Under the pieces are notes generated by a model. The model saw nothing but the letters and a program-made list of their open reading frames with translations, made no database searches and was not told where the DNA came from. From the NCBI GenBank assembly GCA_017516065.1, contig JAFWDQ010000015.1:164307-228306 (forward strand): a DNA stretch of 64,000 bases, in the 5' to 3' direction. Each line of letters begins with the position of its first letter. Positions within the stretch are counted from its first letter, which is position 1. The DNA comes from Oscillospiraceae bacterium. Its GTDB lineage: Bacteria > Bacillota > Clostridia > Oscillospirales > Oscillospiraceae. Shown here piece by piece: positions 43,301-51,457 of the stretch. The translations under genes and the position numbers were made by a program.

Positions 43301-46300
43301 GCTCCGGGAACGGGAGGACGGCGACGCGGCTGCGCTGGCGGACCGGGCGGACCGTCTGGCCGTCGGGATCTCCTTCCGGCCCCTTTTTGACGAGCGGGCG
43401 AGGCTGTTTCGCATCGGGATCAACGCGGAGACCGGGCGTCCCACGGAGGGCTGGTACGACCTGCTGGCCAGCGAGGCCCGGCAGACCAGCTATATCGCCG
43501 TGGCCCGGGGCGAGGTGGAGCTGCGCCACTGGCGGCGGCTGGGCCGGGCCCTGGTGGAGGAGGACCGCTACCGGGGCATGGCCTCCTGGACCGGCACCAT
43601 GTTCGAGTATTTCATGCCCAATCTGCTGCTGCCGGCGTACCCGGACACCCTGCTCTATGAGAGCCTGTGTTTCTGCGCCGCCATCCAGCGCCGACACGCC
43701 CGGGGCCTGCCTTGGGGCGTGTCGGAGAGCGCCTTCTACTGCTTTGACGCCGGCATGAGCTATCAGTATAAGGCCCACGGAGTCCAGAAGCTGGGTCTGA
43801 AGCGGGGTCTGGATAGTGAGCTGGTGGTAGCGCCATACGCCACCTATCTGACGCTGGCCGTAGCCCCGGTGCGGGCGGTGCGGAATCTGCGGCGGCTCCG
43901 GGAGATGGGTCTGGAGAGCCGCTATGGCCTGTATGAGGCGGTGGATTTCACCCCCTCCCGGCAGACAGGCGGCCGGGGCTTTGAGCCGGTACGCACCTTT
44001 ATGGCCCACCATCTGGGGATGAGTCTGCTGGCCATCGACAACGCGCTCCGGGACAATATCATGCAGCGCCGGTTCATGACGGACCGGACCATGTGGGCCT
44101 ACCGCGTCCTTCTGCAGGAGAAGGTGCCGGTGGGCGCCGTCGTCATGCGCGCCCCGGTGCGGGAGGTGCCGGAGCGCATCCGGCGAAATACGGAGCGGAC
44201 CTGGGTCCGGGAGGGAACGTGCCGGGAGCCCCGGTTCATGGTGTGCCATCTGCTCTCCACCGGCTCCGGGCACCTGTATCTCACGGACCGGGGCCCCTTC
44301 CGTACCGTATTGAACGGCCTCGAGTTGTACGGAACCGAAGGCATGGACCTGTGGGCGGAGGACGGCGGCGGGTCGAAGTGTGCCACCTTCGAGCCGGCCC
44401 AGGCGGAGGCATATCGCTTCCTGTGGCGCTTTGCGGGCAATCAGGCCGTCTATACGGCGTCGCCGGAAGGGGAGGGAATCGGACTCTCCCTCCGGGTCCT
44501 GCTGTCCGCCGACGAGACCGGCGAGGTCCGGGAGCTGACGGTGATCAATCGGACCGGGATGCCCTGGCGGGGCGCGGTCTGCTGCTTCTTTGCGCCGGTA
44601 CTGCAGAAAAAAGAGGACTACGACGCCCACCCGGCCTTCTCCCGGCTGATGCTCTCCACCCGCCGGGAGGAGCGGGGCGTCCTGCTGCTGCGGGAACGGG
44701 CACAGCCGCCGGTCTGCGGCGCATTTCTCTGCTCCGAGCCCGCGTATTTTGAGACGGACCGTGCCGCCCTGGGCCGCCGATCCCATCGGCAGGCCGCCCG
44801 GTCGTACGTGGCGGACGGGCGCTTCGGCGTCACTCTGGACCCCTGCATCCTGTGCCGGGTCCCGCTGTCTCTGGAGACCGGGGAGAAGGCGGCGGTCCGA
44901 TTCGTCTTCACCGCGGGCCGGGAGCCGGAGCCGGTACAGGCGGCGGCGGAGCGGCTGCTCTCCCGGCCTCAGCCGACAGGTCCGGGACGGCTGGACATCT
45001 GCATGCGCCGGCTGGACCTGTCCCGCACAGAGGCGGAGGCGGCCCTGCAGATGCTGCCGGACCTGCTGTTTCCCTGCGCGGCGTCCGGCCCGGGAGAGGA
45101 GGCGGGCCAGCCGGGACTGTGGCCCTACGGGATATCCGGCGACCTGCCCATCCTCTGCTTCCTGCTGCATCGTAGAGAGCAGCTGGACCGGGCGGCTCTG
45201 CTGATCCGCCGGCACCGGCTGCTGACCCTCTGCGGCGTGTCCTCCGATCTGGTGTTCCTTATTCGGGAGGACGGCGACTATCGCCGGCCTCTTCGGACGG
45301 CTCTGGAGGAGGGCCTGCGCCATCTGAAGCTGGAACAGCAGCTCGGGAAGCGGGGCGGGATCCATCTGGTGGACGGGGACGCGCATGCCGTACGCGCCTG
45401 TGCCGCTCTGCGGCCGGACGAGCCACAGGAGGCGCAGCCGCAGCCTCTGCCGCTGGCAGAACTGCCCCGTTTCTCCGCAGAGGAGGAGCAAAGCCTGAGA
45501 ACAGAGTGGTGCGGGGAGTATGCCTTTCGTTTTCGGCTGTACGGCACTTTGCCGCCGCTGGTCTGGACCCAGATCCTGGCCAACGACACCTTCGGCACGA
45601 TCCTGGCGGAGGCGGGCCCTGTCCACCTCTGGTATGAAAATGCCCGGGAGGGCATGCTTACCGCATGGAAAAACGATCCACTGCTCTGCCGGGGCGGGGA
45701 GCGCTGGACGGTCCGGGATAGCGGCCGGGAGATGTCCCTCTTCGCGGAGGGAGACGGTCCGGCCTGCACGGTGACGTACCGCCCCGGCTGCGCCGTCTGG
45801 GAGCGGCAGAGGGCGGGCCTCACGGTCCGCACCACCGCCTTCGTGCCCCCGGGGATCCCGGCCCGGGTATTCCTCGTCGAGATCACCGGCGGCGACGCGC
45901 CGGAGCTTGCGGCGTGCATCCCCCTGCGCATGGGGAGCAGCGACATGGAGGCGTCCCACATCCGGGTCGCTGCGGGAAAAGACAGCCTGACGGCGGAAAA
46001 CACGTATCACAGAGACTTTCGGGGGAAGCGGCTGTGCCTGGCCGCCTCCCGGCCCTGGACGGGCTGTACTGGCTCCATGGATTCCTTTCTGGCCGGACGG
46101 TGGGACGGCCGCACCGGCGGAGCCCGGACGCCCTGCCTGGCCGCCCTCTGGCGCGGCGCTGGAACGTATGCGGTGGCAGTCGGTATGACAGACCCGGGAG
46201 AGACGGCGGCCCTTGCCGCTCTGGCGGACCCGGACCGGGCCCGTCAGGCGCTGCAGGAGACTCTGGACTGGTGGGAAGGTCACACGTGCGCTCTCCGGGT

Positions 46301-47666
46301 GAAGACGCCTTCCGAGCCCCTGAACCGTTTTCTCAACGGCTGGGGACCGTATCAGACTCTCTGCTGCCGCCTTTTCGCCCGCTGTTCCGTCTATCAGTGC
46401 GGCGGGGCCTATGGCTTCCGGGACCAGCTTCAGGACGCCTGCGCTCTGGCGGATACGGAGCCGTCCCTTCTGCGGGAACAGATCCTCCGATGCTGTGCCC
46501 ATCAGTATCGGGAGGGGGACGTGCAGCACTGGTGGCATCCGGAGCCCGACGGCCCCGGCCACGGCGTCCGCAGCCGCTGCAGCGACGATCTGCTGTGGCT
46601 TCCCTGGGCCGTCTGCCGGTACGTCGAGGTCACCGGCGACGAGAGTATATGGGAACAGACGGCGCCCTGGCTTGTCTCCCCGACTCTGGCGGAGGGGGAG
46701 CGGACGCGGTACGAGAGTCCGGCGGTATCGGAGGAGAGGGACACCGTCCTGACCCACGCCCTCCGGGCGGCGGAGCGCGTACTGGCCCGGGGCACGGGAG
46801 AACACGGACTGGCCCCCATGGGCAGCGGCGACTGGAACGACGGCATGGACCGGGTGGGCGCCGGCGGCAGGGGAGAGAGCGTGTGGCTGACCTGGTTTGC
46901 CGCCCACGTATTCCGGCTTCTGGCGGAGCGCCGCCCGGAGGAGGCCGGGCATCTGCGGGAGACGGCCGAGACGTGGGAGCGGGCGGCGGAGGCGACCTGG
47001 GCCGGCGACCGCTACCTCCGTGGCTTTTTTGACGACGGCACGCCCCTGGGCGCACCGGGGGCCTCCTGCTGCGCCATGGATTCCGTGGCCCAGAGCTTTG
47101 CTGCCCTGTGGGGACAGGGAGCGCATGGCGCCGAGGCTATCGGCACGGCGGCGTCGCAGCTCTTTGACCGGGAGCGGGACACCGTGGCCCTGCTGACGCC
47201 GCCCTTCGACGGCTCGGGCCCGGATCCCGGCTATATCGCCCGCTATCCCACCGGCGTCCGGGAAAACGGCGGCCAGTACACCCACGCCGCCGTTTGGCTG
47301 GCCATGGCGCTCTTCCGTACCGGCGATAGGGAGACCGGCTGGCGGCTGCTCCGGACCCTGCTGCCGTCGGAGAAGGATGTCGGGATCTATCGCGGCGAGC
47401 CCTATGTTCTGGCGGCGGACGTGTGCACGCATCCCGGCCTGGAGGGCCGGGCGGGCTGGACCTGGTATACCGGCTCCGCCGGCTGGATGGTCCGGGCCCT
47501 CCGGGAGGAACTGCTGGGCATCCGGGTGGAGCAGGGGAGACTGATGGTCCGCCCCCGGCTCCCTGCGGATTGGGACGGCTACGAGGCGATGTATCGCCTG
47601 AACGGGCGTCAGTACCGCATCACCGTCAGACGCAGGAATGAGAGATATGAAGTAGAAATTATGTAA
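40377..47666 (+). CDS. Cyclic beta-1,2-glucan synthase-like giant protein (GT84-GH94)
   Basis: A 2429-residue protein with the order of NdvB/Cgs enzymes, which build cyclic glucans from UDP-glucose. A N-terminal helical part is followed by membrane segments near residues 280-320, a glycosyltransferase domain with LTLDADTELT near 485 and FDQGSYTGKGILDVDAF near 570, more membrane segments near 675-830, a glycoamylase-like part (TSPTNIGMALLCVLAAADLDLL near 900), and a GH94 glycoside phosphorylase end with GSGDWNDGMDRVG near 2150. The start is GTG 40377, preceded six bases earlier by GGGAGGG; an ATG at 40347 has a poorer site. Its size fits the family. Activity in this host is inferred. Confidence 0.88.
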   Translation: MEEETRALTEEELTALAVRLAERPTLLRRRKPKQLRQSAEMCLRRIRTCCRLTADRAARGETVPPAAEWLLDNWYLAQREAKESLLALKGAGPVAWVQAEERPVPRAYLLAAGLVRGGENAVCQERILLFLRAVQEAEPLTERELWLFLPLLRLALTEAIAGLCGPLSAGETGAELDRRMADAFTALRLLSTMDLGQELERVSCLENLFRRDPAGIYPRMAEETRSRYRHETARLAERRRISEREAGERILQLARESEEACHVGSWIFTRPLGGAPRRRRGVCYLGGILLATLFLTLLAGFLLRSPIPALLLLIPVSDIVKNAADFLSVHIVPPRFVPRMALEDGIPPQGRTLCVVTALLTDDGRELTDRLEQYRLANRDAGPELLLGLLADLPDSRKPIGEPERRQVEACAARIEALNRRCGGGFFLFFRQPVFQDRDGRYIGWERKRGALLELARYLRRRQSGIQVLAGNAGALNDVRYLLTLDADTELTVGAARELTGAMLHPLNRPRVDRRRRVVTEGYGLLQPRISVSLEAAGGSAFARIFAGRGGIDPYGGVCSDVFCDLFDQGSYTGKGILDVDAFLACLDGRLPENRVLSHDLLEGSYLHTGLLSDVELTDGYPARVTAWYRRLHRWVRGDWQIFSWLLPRVPDGQGGRERNPLPRLCRWKIFDNLRRSLVPVLILAVLLLGLFLRGRIFAAAAIVAVVCALSQLLLSGAAMAAGRHRRERYHSSIAAGFRGAAARTAVELLLLPCHGWVCLSALLTALWRMLVSHRNLLAWVTSLQAERKKNGPLVTWLRLWPAAAAGLAVLLFSPWPAARAVGILWFFTPLLAWWLSRPDGEIKALSMGDRALLLHEAALIWRYFDDFLRPEDHWLPPDNWQEHPAVGLARRTSPTNIGMALLCVLAAADLDLLPGERALTLLGHILDTVEALPKWQGHLYNWYDTVTARPLTPRYVSTVDSGNLCGCLIALAAGLREREDGDAAALADRADRLAVGISFRPLFDERARLFRIGINAETGRPTEGWYDLLASEARQTSYIAVARGEVELRHWRRLGRALVEEDRYRGMASWTGTMFEYFMPNLLLPAYPDTLLYESLCFCAAIQRRHARGLPWGVSESAFYCFDAGMSYQYKAHGVQKLGLKRGLDSELVVAPYATYLTLAVAPVRAVRNLRRLREMGLESRYGLYEAVDFTPSRQTGGRGFEPVRTFMAHHLGMSLLAIDNALRDNIMQRRFMTDRTMWAYRVLLQEKVPVGAVVMRAPVREVPERIRRNTERTWVREGTCREPRFMVCHLLSTGSGHLYLTDRGPFRTVLNGLELYGTEGMDLWAEDGGGSKCATFEPAQAEAYRFLWRFAGNQAVYTASPEGEGIGLSLRVLLSADETGEVRELTVINRTGMPWRGAVCCFFAPVLQKKEDYDAHPAFSRLMLSTRREERGVLLLRERAQPPVCGAFLCSEPAYFETDRAALGRRSHRQAARSYVADGRFGVTLDPCILCRVPLSLETGEKAAVRFVFTAGREPEPVQAAAERLLSRPQPTGPGRLDICMRRLDLSRTEAEAALQMLPDLLFPCAASGPGEEAGQPGLWPYGISGDLPILCFLLHRREQLDRAALLIRRHRLLTLCGVSSDLVFLIREDGDYRRPLRTALEEGLRHLKLEQQLGKRGGIHLVDGDAHAVRACAALRPDEPQEAQPQPLPLAELPRFSAEEEQSLRTEWCGEYAFRFRLYGTLPPLVWTQILANDTFGTILAEAGPVHLWYENAREGMLTAWKNDPLLCRGGERWTVRDSGREMSLFAEGDGPACTVTYRPGCAVWERQRAGLTVRTTAFVPPGIPARVFLVEITGGDAPELAACIPLRMGSSDMEASHIRVAAGKDSLTAENTYHRDFRGKRLCLAASRPWTGCTGSMDSFLAGRWDGRTGGARTPCLAALWRGAGTYAVAVGMTDPGETAALAALADPDRARQALQETLDWWEGHTCALRVKTPSEPLNRFLNGWGPYQTLCCRLFARCSVYQCGGAYGFRDQLQDACALADTEPSLLREQILRCCAHQYREGDVQHWWHPEPDGPGHGVRSRCSDDLLWLPWAVCRYVEVTGDESIWEQTAPWLVSPTLAEGERTRYESPAVSEERDTVLTHALRAAERVLARGTGEHGLAPMGSGDWNDGMDRVGAGGRGESVWLTWFAAHVFRLLAERRPEEAGHLRETAETWERAAEATWAGDRYLRGFFDDGTPLGAPGASCCAMDSVAQSFAALWGQGAHGAEAIGTAASQLFDRERDTVALLTPPFDGSGPDPGYIARYPTGVRENGGQYTHAAVWLAMALFRTGDRETGWRLLRTLLPSEKDVGIYRGEPYVLAADVCTHPGLEGRAGWTWYTGSAGWMVRALREELLGIRVEQGRLMVRPRLPADWDGYEAMYRLNGRQYRITVRRRNERYEVEIM

Positions 47667-47675
47667 ACTAAACAA

Positions 47676-47714
47676 GCAAAGAAGGCGCACCCGGACAGGG
47701 TGTGCCTTCTTTGC
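47676..47714 (+). terminator. Hairpin after the glucan synthase gene
   Basis: A 17-bp stem with one G-T pair (47676-47692 with 47698-47714), no T-run. Confidence 0.6.
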
Positions 47715-47734
47715 TGCTGACGAAAAGAAAGAAC

Positions 47735-47763
47735 TTGACAGAGGACGAAAAAACGCGTATTAT
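47735..47763 (+). promoter_or_regulatory. Promoter for the DNA-repair radical SAM operon
   Basis: TTGACA (47735-47740), 17-bp spacer, TATTAT (47758-47763). SOS boxes lie directly downstream. Confidence 0.85.
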
Positions 47764-47764
47764 A

Positions 47765-47793
47765 AGAACAGATGTTCGAAGAACATACGTTCT
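47765..47793 (+). promoter_or_regulatory. Two tandem LexA (SOS) boxes
   Basis: GAACAGATGTTC at 47766-47777 and GAACATACGTTC at 47781-47792 both match the Gram-positive LexA core GAAC-N4-GTTC. Their centres are 15 bp apart, about one and a half turns, and they cover the transcription start region. Confidence 0.8.
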
Positions 47794-47814
47794 GTGTAAA
47801 GAGAGGGAGAGACC

Positions 47815-49074
47815 ATGGACCTGATGGAGAAGCTGACGATCCTGTCCGCTGCGGCCCGGTATGACGCGGCCTGTACCTCCAGCGGCGTAAAACGCGGACC
47901 TGCCGCCGGGGGGATCGGCGCCGCCGCCGACATGGGCTGCTGTCACAGCTTTTCCGCCGACGGGCGGTGTATCTCCCTGCTCAAAGTGCTCATGACCAAC
48001 GCCTGCGCCTATGACTGCCGCTACTGTGTCAACCGCCGGTCCAACGACGTGCCCCGGGCGGCCTTTACGCCCCGGGAGCTGGCGGAGCTGACCATCGGCT
48101 TTTACCGCCGCAACTATATCGAAGGGCTGTTCCTCAGCTCCGCCGTTTTGCGCGATCCGGACTACACCGTTGAGCGGATGGTGGAGACCCTGCGGATCCT
48201 GCGGTATGAGTATCACTTCAACGGCTATATCCACGCCAAGGCCATCCCCGGTGCAGATCCCGCTCTGCTGGAGATCATGGGGAGGCTCTGCGACCGGATG
48301 AGCGTGAATATCGAGCTGCCCTCGGAGGCGGGGCTGAATCTGCTGGCTCCGGACAAGAGCAGGCAGGCCATTTTCGGCCCCATGGGCCAGATCCGGGACG
48401 GCATCACGGAAAACCGGGACGCCGTGGCCCGGTACCGCCACGCGCCGCGGTTCGTCCCGGCGGGACAGGCCACCCAGATGATCATCGGCGCCACGCCGGA
48501 GACCGATCTGCAGATCCTGCGGCTGAGCCAGGGCCTGTATGACCGCTACCGGCTCAAGCGTGTCTTCTACTCCGCTTATGTGCCGGTGGTGGAGAACACA
48601 CTGCTGCCGGCTTTGGACACGAAGCCGCCCCTGCTCCGGGAGCACCGGCTCTATCAGGCGGACTGGCTGCTGCGGTTTTACGGCTTCCGGGCGGAGGAGC
48701 TGCTGGACGAGGAGAACACCCAGCTGGATATCCGGCTTGATCCCAAGTGCTGCTGGGCTCTGCGTCATCCGGATTTCTTCCCCGTTGATGTCCAAACGGC
48801 GGACTACCGGACGCTTCTCCGGGTACCCGGGGTGGGTGTGCGGTCTGCCAAACGCATCGTCAGCGTCCGGCGGACAGGCTTTTTGCGCTTTGAAGACCTG
48901 AAGAAACTGGGCGTCGTGCTCAAGCGTGCACAGTACTTCCTTCTGTGCAGCGGTCGGGCGGCGCCGGGCCTGCGGATGGGGGAGGATACGGCCCGCCGTG
49001 CTCTCCTGCGGCTGGAGGCGCCTTCCGGCTGCGCGGGAGAGCAGATGTCATTCTTTGCGCCATGCGAGAGATGA
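47815..49074 (+). CDS. Putative DNA modification/repair radical SAM protein (rSAM linked to UDG)
   Basis: A 419-residue protein of the family described as a DNA modification/repair radical SAM protein, linked to uracil-DNA glycosylase-like partners. CxxxCxxC is at Cys64, Cys68 and Cys71 (NACAYDCRYC), and a helix-hairpin-helix DNA-binding motif LLRVPGVGVRSAKRIV is near 339-354. The pair with the next gene is a constant neighbourhood in bacteria. The upstream promoter has two SOS boxes, which fits a repair role. AGAGGGAGA lies before the ATG. Confidence 0.9.
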   Translation: MDLMEKLTILSAAARYDAACTSSGVKRGPAAGGIGAAADMGCCHSFSADGRCISLLKVLMTNACAYDCRYCVNRRSNDVPRAAFTPRELAELTIGFYRRNYIEGLFLSSAVLRDPDYTVERMVETLRILRYEYHFNGYIHAKAIPGADPALLEIMGRLCDRMSVNIELPSEAGLNLLAPDKSRQAIFGPMGQIRDGITENRDAVARYRHAPRFVPAGQATQMIIGATPETDLQILRLSQGLYDRYRLKRVFYSAYVPVVENTLLPALDTKPPLLREHRLYQADWLLRFYGFRAEELLDEENTQLDIRLDPKCCWALRHPDFFPVDVQTADYRTLLRVPGVGVRSAKRIVSVRRTGFLRFEDLKKLGVVLKRAQYFLLCSGRAAPGLRMGEDTARRALLRLEAPSGCAGEQMSFFAPCER

Positions 49075-49937
49075 CCTACGTCTACGACGGCACGTTTTCC
49101 GGTTTTCTGTGCTGCGTGTATGAAAGTTATGTAAACCGAGAAGATCCCCTGTTCTTCCGCACGCCGGAGGAGGGAGAGCTGACCCTGCTGCCGGAGCGGC
49201 AGGTATTCACGGACCCGGCCCACTGGACCCGGGTTTACGATTCACTGGACCGCCGCATTTCGCCCACGGCCCGGCGGCTCGTGGAGGACGGCTTTCTCAC
49301 CTGCATGGAGGAACGGGAGCGCGCCCTGCTGGAGCTGATCCGTCTGGGCTATGAGGCGGGCCCCTCGGTGACGAGGCGGCTGCAGGATGAGCGGGTATAC
49401 CGCGTCTTCCGTGCGGTGCGGGCCCTGCGCAACGAGGCGGAGCAGTACCGGGGTTTCGTCCGGTTTTCGGAGTTTGACGGCATGCTGGCCGGAGAGATCG
49501 AGCCGAAAAACCGGGTGCTGTCCCTGATTGCGCCCTTCTTCCACGCCCGGCTCTGTGGTGAGACCTTTTTACTCTTCGACCGCACCCATCGGGAGGCGCT
49601 GCTCCACAGCGGGGGCCGATGGCGGATCCTCGCGGACGTGTCCTTTCAGATGGAGCGGGCAGATGAGCGGGAGCGGCAGTATCGGCAGCTCTGGACCCGG
49701 TTTTACGACACGGTGGCCATTGCCCAGCGGGAAAACCCCGTCTGCCGCCGGACCCATATGCCCAAGCGTTTCTGGGATCAGCTGACGGAGCTGCAGCCGG
49801 AGAACAGGGTCACTCCCAGTTCTCCCGCATCCGGTCGATCGCCCGCCGTTCCAGCCGGGAGATCTGTACCTGGGATACCCCCAGTACCCGGGCGCACCGC
49901 TCCTGGGTCAGACCCCGGTAATAGCGCAGGAGGATGA
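49071..49937 (+). CDS. DUF4130 family DNA metabolism protein
   Basis: A 288-residue partner of the radical SAM protein; members of this family are often fused to uracil-DNA glycosylases. It starts MTYVYDGTFSGFLC, the family's usual opening, and ATG 49071 overlaps the previous stop by 4 bases (ATGA). The normal end is near HMPKRFWDQL, about residue 235. The remaining residues are Pro/Ser/Gly-rich (TPSSPASGRSPAVPAGR) and lie antisense to the sigF gene, so they are an extension by read-through of a lost stop and probably have no function. The 128-base overlap with sigF is unusual. Confidence 0.85.
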   Translation: MTYVYDGTFSGFLCCVYESYVNREDPLFFRTPEEGELTLLPERQVFTDPAHWTRVYDSLDRRISPTARRLVEDGFLTCMEERERALLELIRLGYEAGPSVTRRLQDERVYRVFRAVRALRNEAEQYRGFVRFSEFDGMLAGEIEPKNRVLSLIAPFFHARLCGETFLLFDRTHREALLHSGGRWRILADVSFQMERADERERQYRQLWTRFYDTVAIAQRENPVCRRTHMPKRFWDQLTELQPENRVTPSSPASGRSPAVPAGRSVPGIPPVPGRTAPGSDPGNSAGG

Positions 49938-50520
49938 CCTGCCGTTCCCGATCCGGCAGCCGGTCGATGGCGCTGCGGAGAGTCAGCCGCTCCAAAAGCC
50001 GTTCCTCGCTATTCCCGTCCCCCAGCATCTGTTCCAGAGACAGACCGTCGGCGGTCTCCGCCTGCAGGGAGGCCACGTCTGCCACGGCGGTCTCTGCGGC
50101 GGCGATCTCCTCCGGGCTGAGGCCGGTCTCTCTGGTGAGCTCCGACAGCGCCGGCTCCCGGCCCAGGGATTGCCGCAGCCGTGCCCGCGCGGCGTGAATG
50201 GCCTGGGCTCGCTCCTTGACGCCTCGGCTGACTTTTACCGGGCCGTCGTCCCGGAGAAAACGCCGGATCTCTCCGGCGATCTTCGGCACGGCGTAGGTGG
50301 AGAACCGGGTGCCGAAGGCGGGGTCAAAATTCTGCACCGCCTTCAGAAAACCGAGACAGGCCAGCTGGTACAGGTCGTCGGGCTCCACGCCCCGGCCGTA
50401 ATAGCGGCGCACGATGCTCCACAGCAGGCCGGTGTTCTCCCGCAGGAGGGCCTCGCATGCTTCCCGGCCGTCCTCCCGGCGGGCTCTGGTCAGCAGCGCG
50501 GCGAAGTGATCGGTATTCAC
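49810..50520 (-). CDS. sigF: Sporulation sigma factor F
   Basis: A 236-residue sigma-70 protein, the first forespore-specific sigma factor, encoded by the third gene of the spoIIA operon. Region 2 is PDDLYQLACLGFLKAVQNFDP, region 3 has SRGVKERAQAIHAARARLRQ, and region 4 VLGVSQVQISRLERRA. It starts within the end of spoIIAB (4-base overlap), so it is translationally coupled. Its 3' end overlaps the convergent DUF4130 gene by 128 bases. Confidence 0.95.
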   Translation of the reverse strand: MNTDHFAALLTRARREDGREACEALLRENTGLLWSIVRRYYGRGVEPDDLYQLACLGFLKAVQNFDPAFGTRFSTYAVPKIAGEIRRFLRDDGPVKVSRGVKERAQAIHAARARLRQSLGREPALSELTRETGLSPEEIAAAETAVADVASLQAETADGLSLEQMLGDGNSEERLLERLTLRSAIDRLPDRERQVILLRYYRGLTQERCARVLGVSQVQISRLERRAIDRMRENWE

Positions 50521-50960
50521 CGCACAGCGGCCCGCTGCGCGATTTTTTTCTTCATGGTGACGGTAGTGCCCCGACCCGGCACAGATCGGATCCGAAGGCT
50601 GTCCATAAAGCTCTCCATAATGGTGAAGCCCATGCCGGAGCGGTCCGCGCCGCCGGTGGTGAACAGAGGCTCCCGGGCCTGCTCTATGTTCTCGATACCG
50701 CAGCCCCAGTCCCGGACCACGATTTCCAGAACGTTGCCGTCATGATGCCGCAGCTTCAGCGCAATGGAACCGATGGTATCCGGGTAGGCGTGGACGATGC
50801 AGTTGGTCACCGCCTCGCTGACGGCGGTCTTGATATCTCCCAGCTCCTCCAGTGTGGGATCCAGTTGGGCGGCGAAGCACGCTGCCGCGGCCCGGGCAAA
50901 GCCCTCGTTGGCAGAGTGGCTGGGGAACTGCAGATCAGCCTGATTGCGTGCGCGTTTCAT
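50517..50960 (-). CDS. spoIIAB: Anti-sigma F factor SpoIIAB
   Basis: A 147-residue serine kinase of the GHKL type that binds and blocks sigma F, and phosphorylates SpoIIAA. The N box is EAVTNCIVHAY near 61, the G1 box DWGCGIENIEQ near 91, and the G2 box SGMGFTIMESFMD near 116. ATG 50960 is chosen over an in-frame GTG at 50969 by the AAGGTGA site. Second gene of the spoIIA operon. Confidence 0.96.
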   Translation of the reverse strand: MKRARNQADLQFPSHSANEGFARAAAACFAAQLDPTLEELGDIKTAVSEAVTNCIVHAYPDTIGSIALKLRHHDGNVLEIVVRDWGCGIENIEQAREPLFTTGGADRSGMGFTIMESFMDSLRIRSVPGRGTTVTMKKKIAQRAAVR

Positions 50961-50975
50961 ATGTATCACCTTGCC

Positions 50976-51305
50976 TTACAGCCCCGAGGGGGCTTTTTTT
51001 CCATCCATGGGGATCAGCCTGTCCAGTGCGGCGGCCCGGAGGACCTTGCCGGGCTGGTCAGGGACGTTTTTCATGCAGACGCTGCCGCCCAGCTCCTGCA
51101 TCCGGCGATAGGCCCGCATGACCACGGCGATGCCGGAGCTGTCCATGAACTGCAGACCGCCGAAGTCCAGCACCAGATTCCGGGGCAGCTGTTCCTCCAA
51201 CTCCTCATCCAGAGCGTGCATGGCCTGCTTTGCCGCGTGGTGGTCCAGCTCCCCGGCGAAGGATACCTCCAGCTCTGCTCCGCGGGGGATGCTTTTCAGC
51301 TCCAT
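50976..51305 (-). CDS. spoIIAA: Anti-anti-sigma F factor SpoIIAA
   Basis: A 109-residue STAS-domain protein. DSSGIAVVM near residue 56 holds the serine that SpoIIAB phosphorylates; the unphosphorylated form frees sigma F. GGGAGGGG lies 6 bases before the ATG. First gene of the operon, followed 15 bases later by spoIIAB. Confidence 0.96.
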   Translation of the reverse strand: MELKSIPRGAELEVSFAGELDHHAAKQAMHALDEELEEQLPRNLVLDFGGLQFMDSSGIAVVMRAYRRMQELGGSVCMKNVPDQPGKVLRAAALDRLIPMDGKKAPSGL

Positions 51306-51347
51306 ATCGACCCCTCCCGTCTCATAATGACATGGTATAGTTATCGG

Positions 51348-51376
51348 TAGTATGCCCGTTTTTTCCCATTATAGAC
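51348..51376 (-). promoter_or_regulatory. Sigma-F/G-like promoter before spoIIA
   Basis: Minus strand GTCTA (51376-51372), 14-bp spacer, GGGCATACTA (51357-51348). The -10 fits the forespore consensus GGNNANANTA exactly, the -35 only in part. Confidence 0.45.
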
Positions 51377-51397
51377 CGGGTCTGCGCAGGATTTTGT

Positions 51398-51449
51398 CAA
51401 AAAACACAGACAGGGTTTGGCTTCCAAAACCAAACCCTGTCTGTGTTTT
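51398..51449 (-). terminator. Terminator after the second anti-sigma gene
   Basis: A perfect 20-bp stem (51401-51420 with 51430-51449), a T-run on the minus strand. Confidence 0.88.
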
Positions 51450-51457
51450 CAACCCGT

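Noticed and set aside
42915..47690. Open frame of 1591 codons on the minus strand.
   Set aside because: Antisense to the glucan synthase gene; its translation is Gln/Arg/Pro/Gly-rich with no domain.
47735..47814. SplB-type photoproduct lyase for the neighbouring radical SAM gene.
   Set aside because: The helix-hairpin-helix end and the DUF4130 partner fit the UDG-linked family, not SplB.
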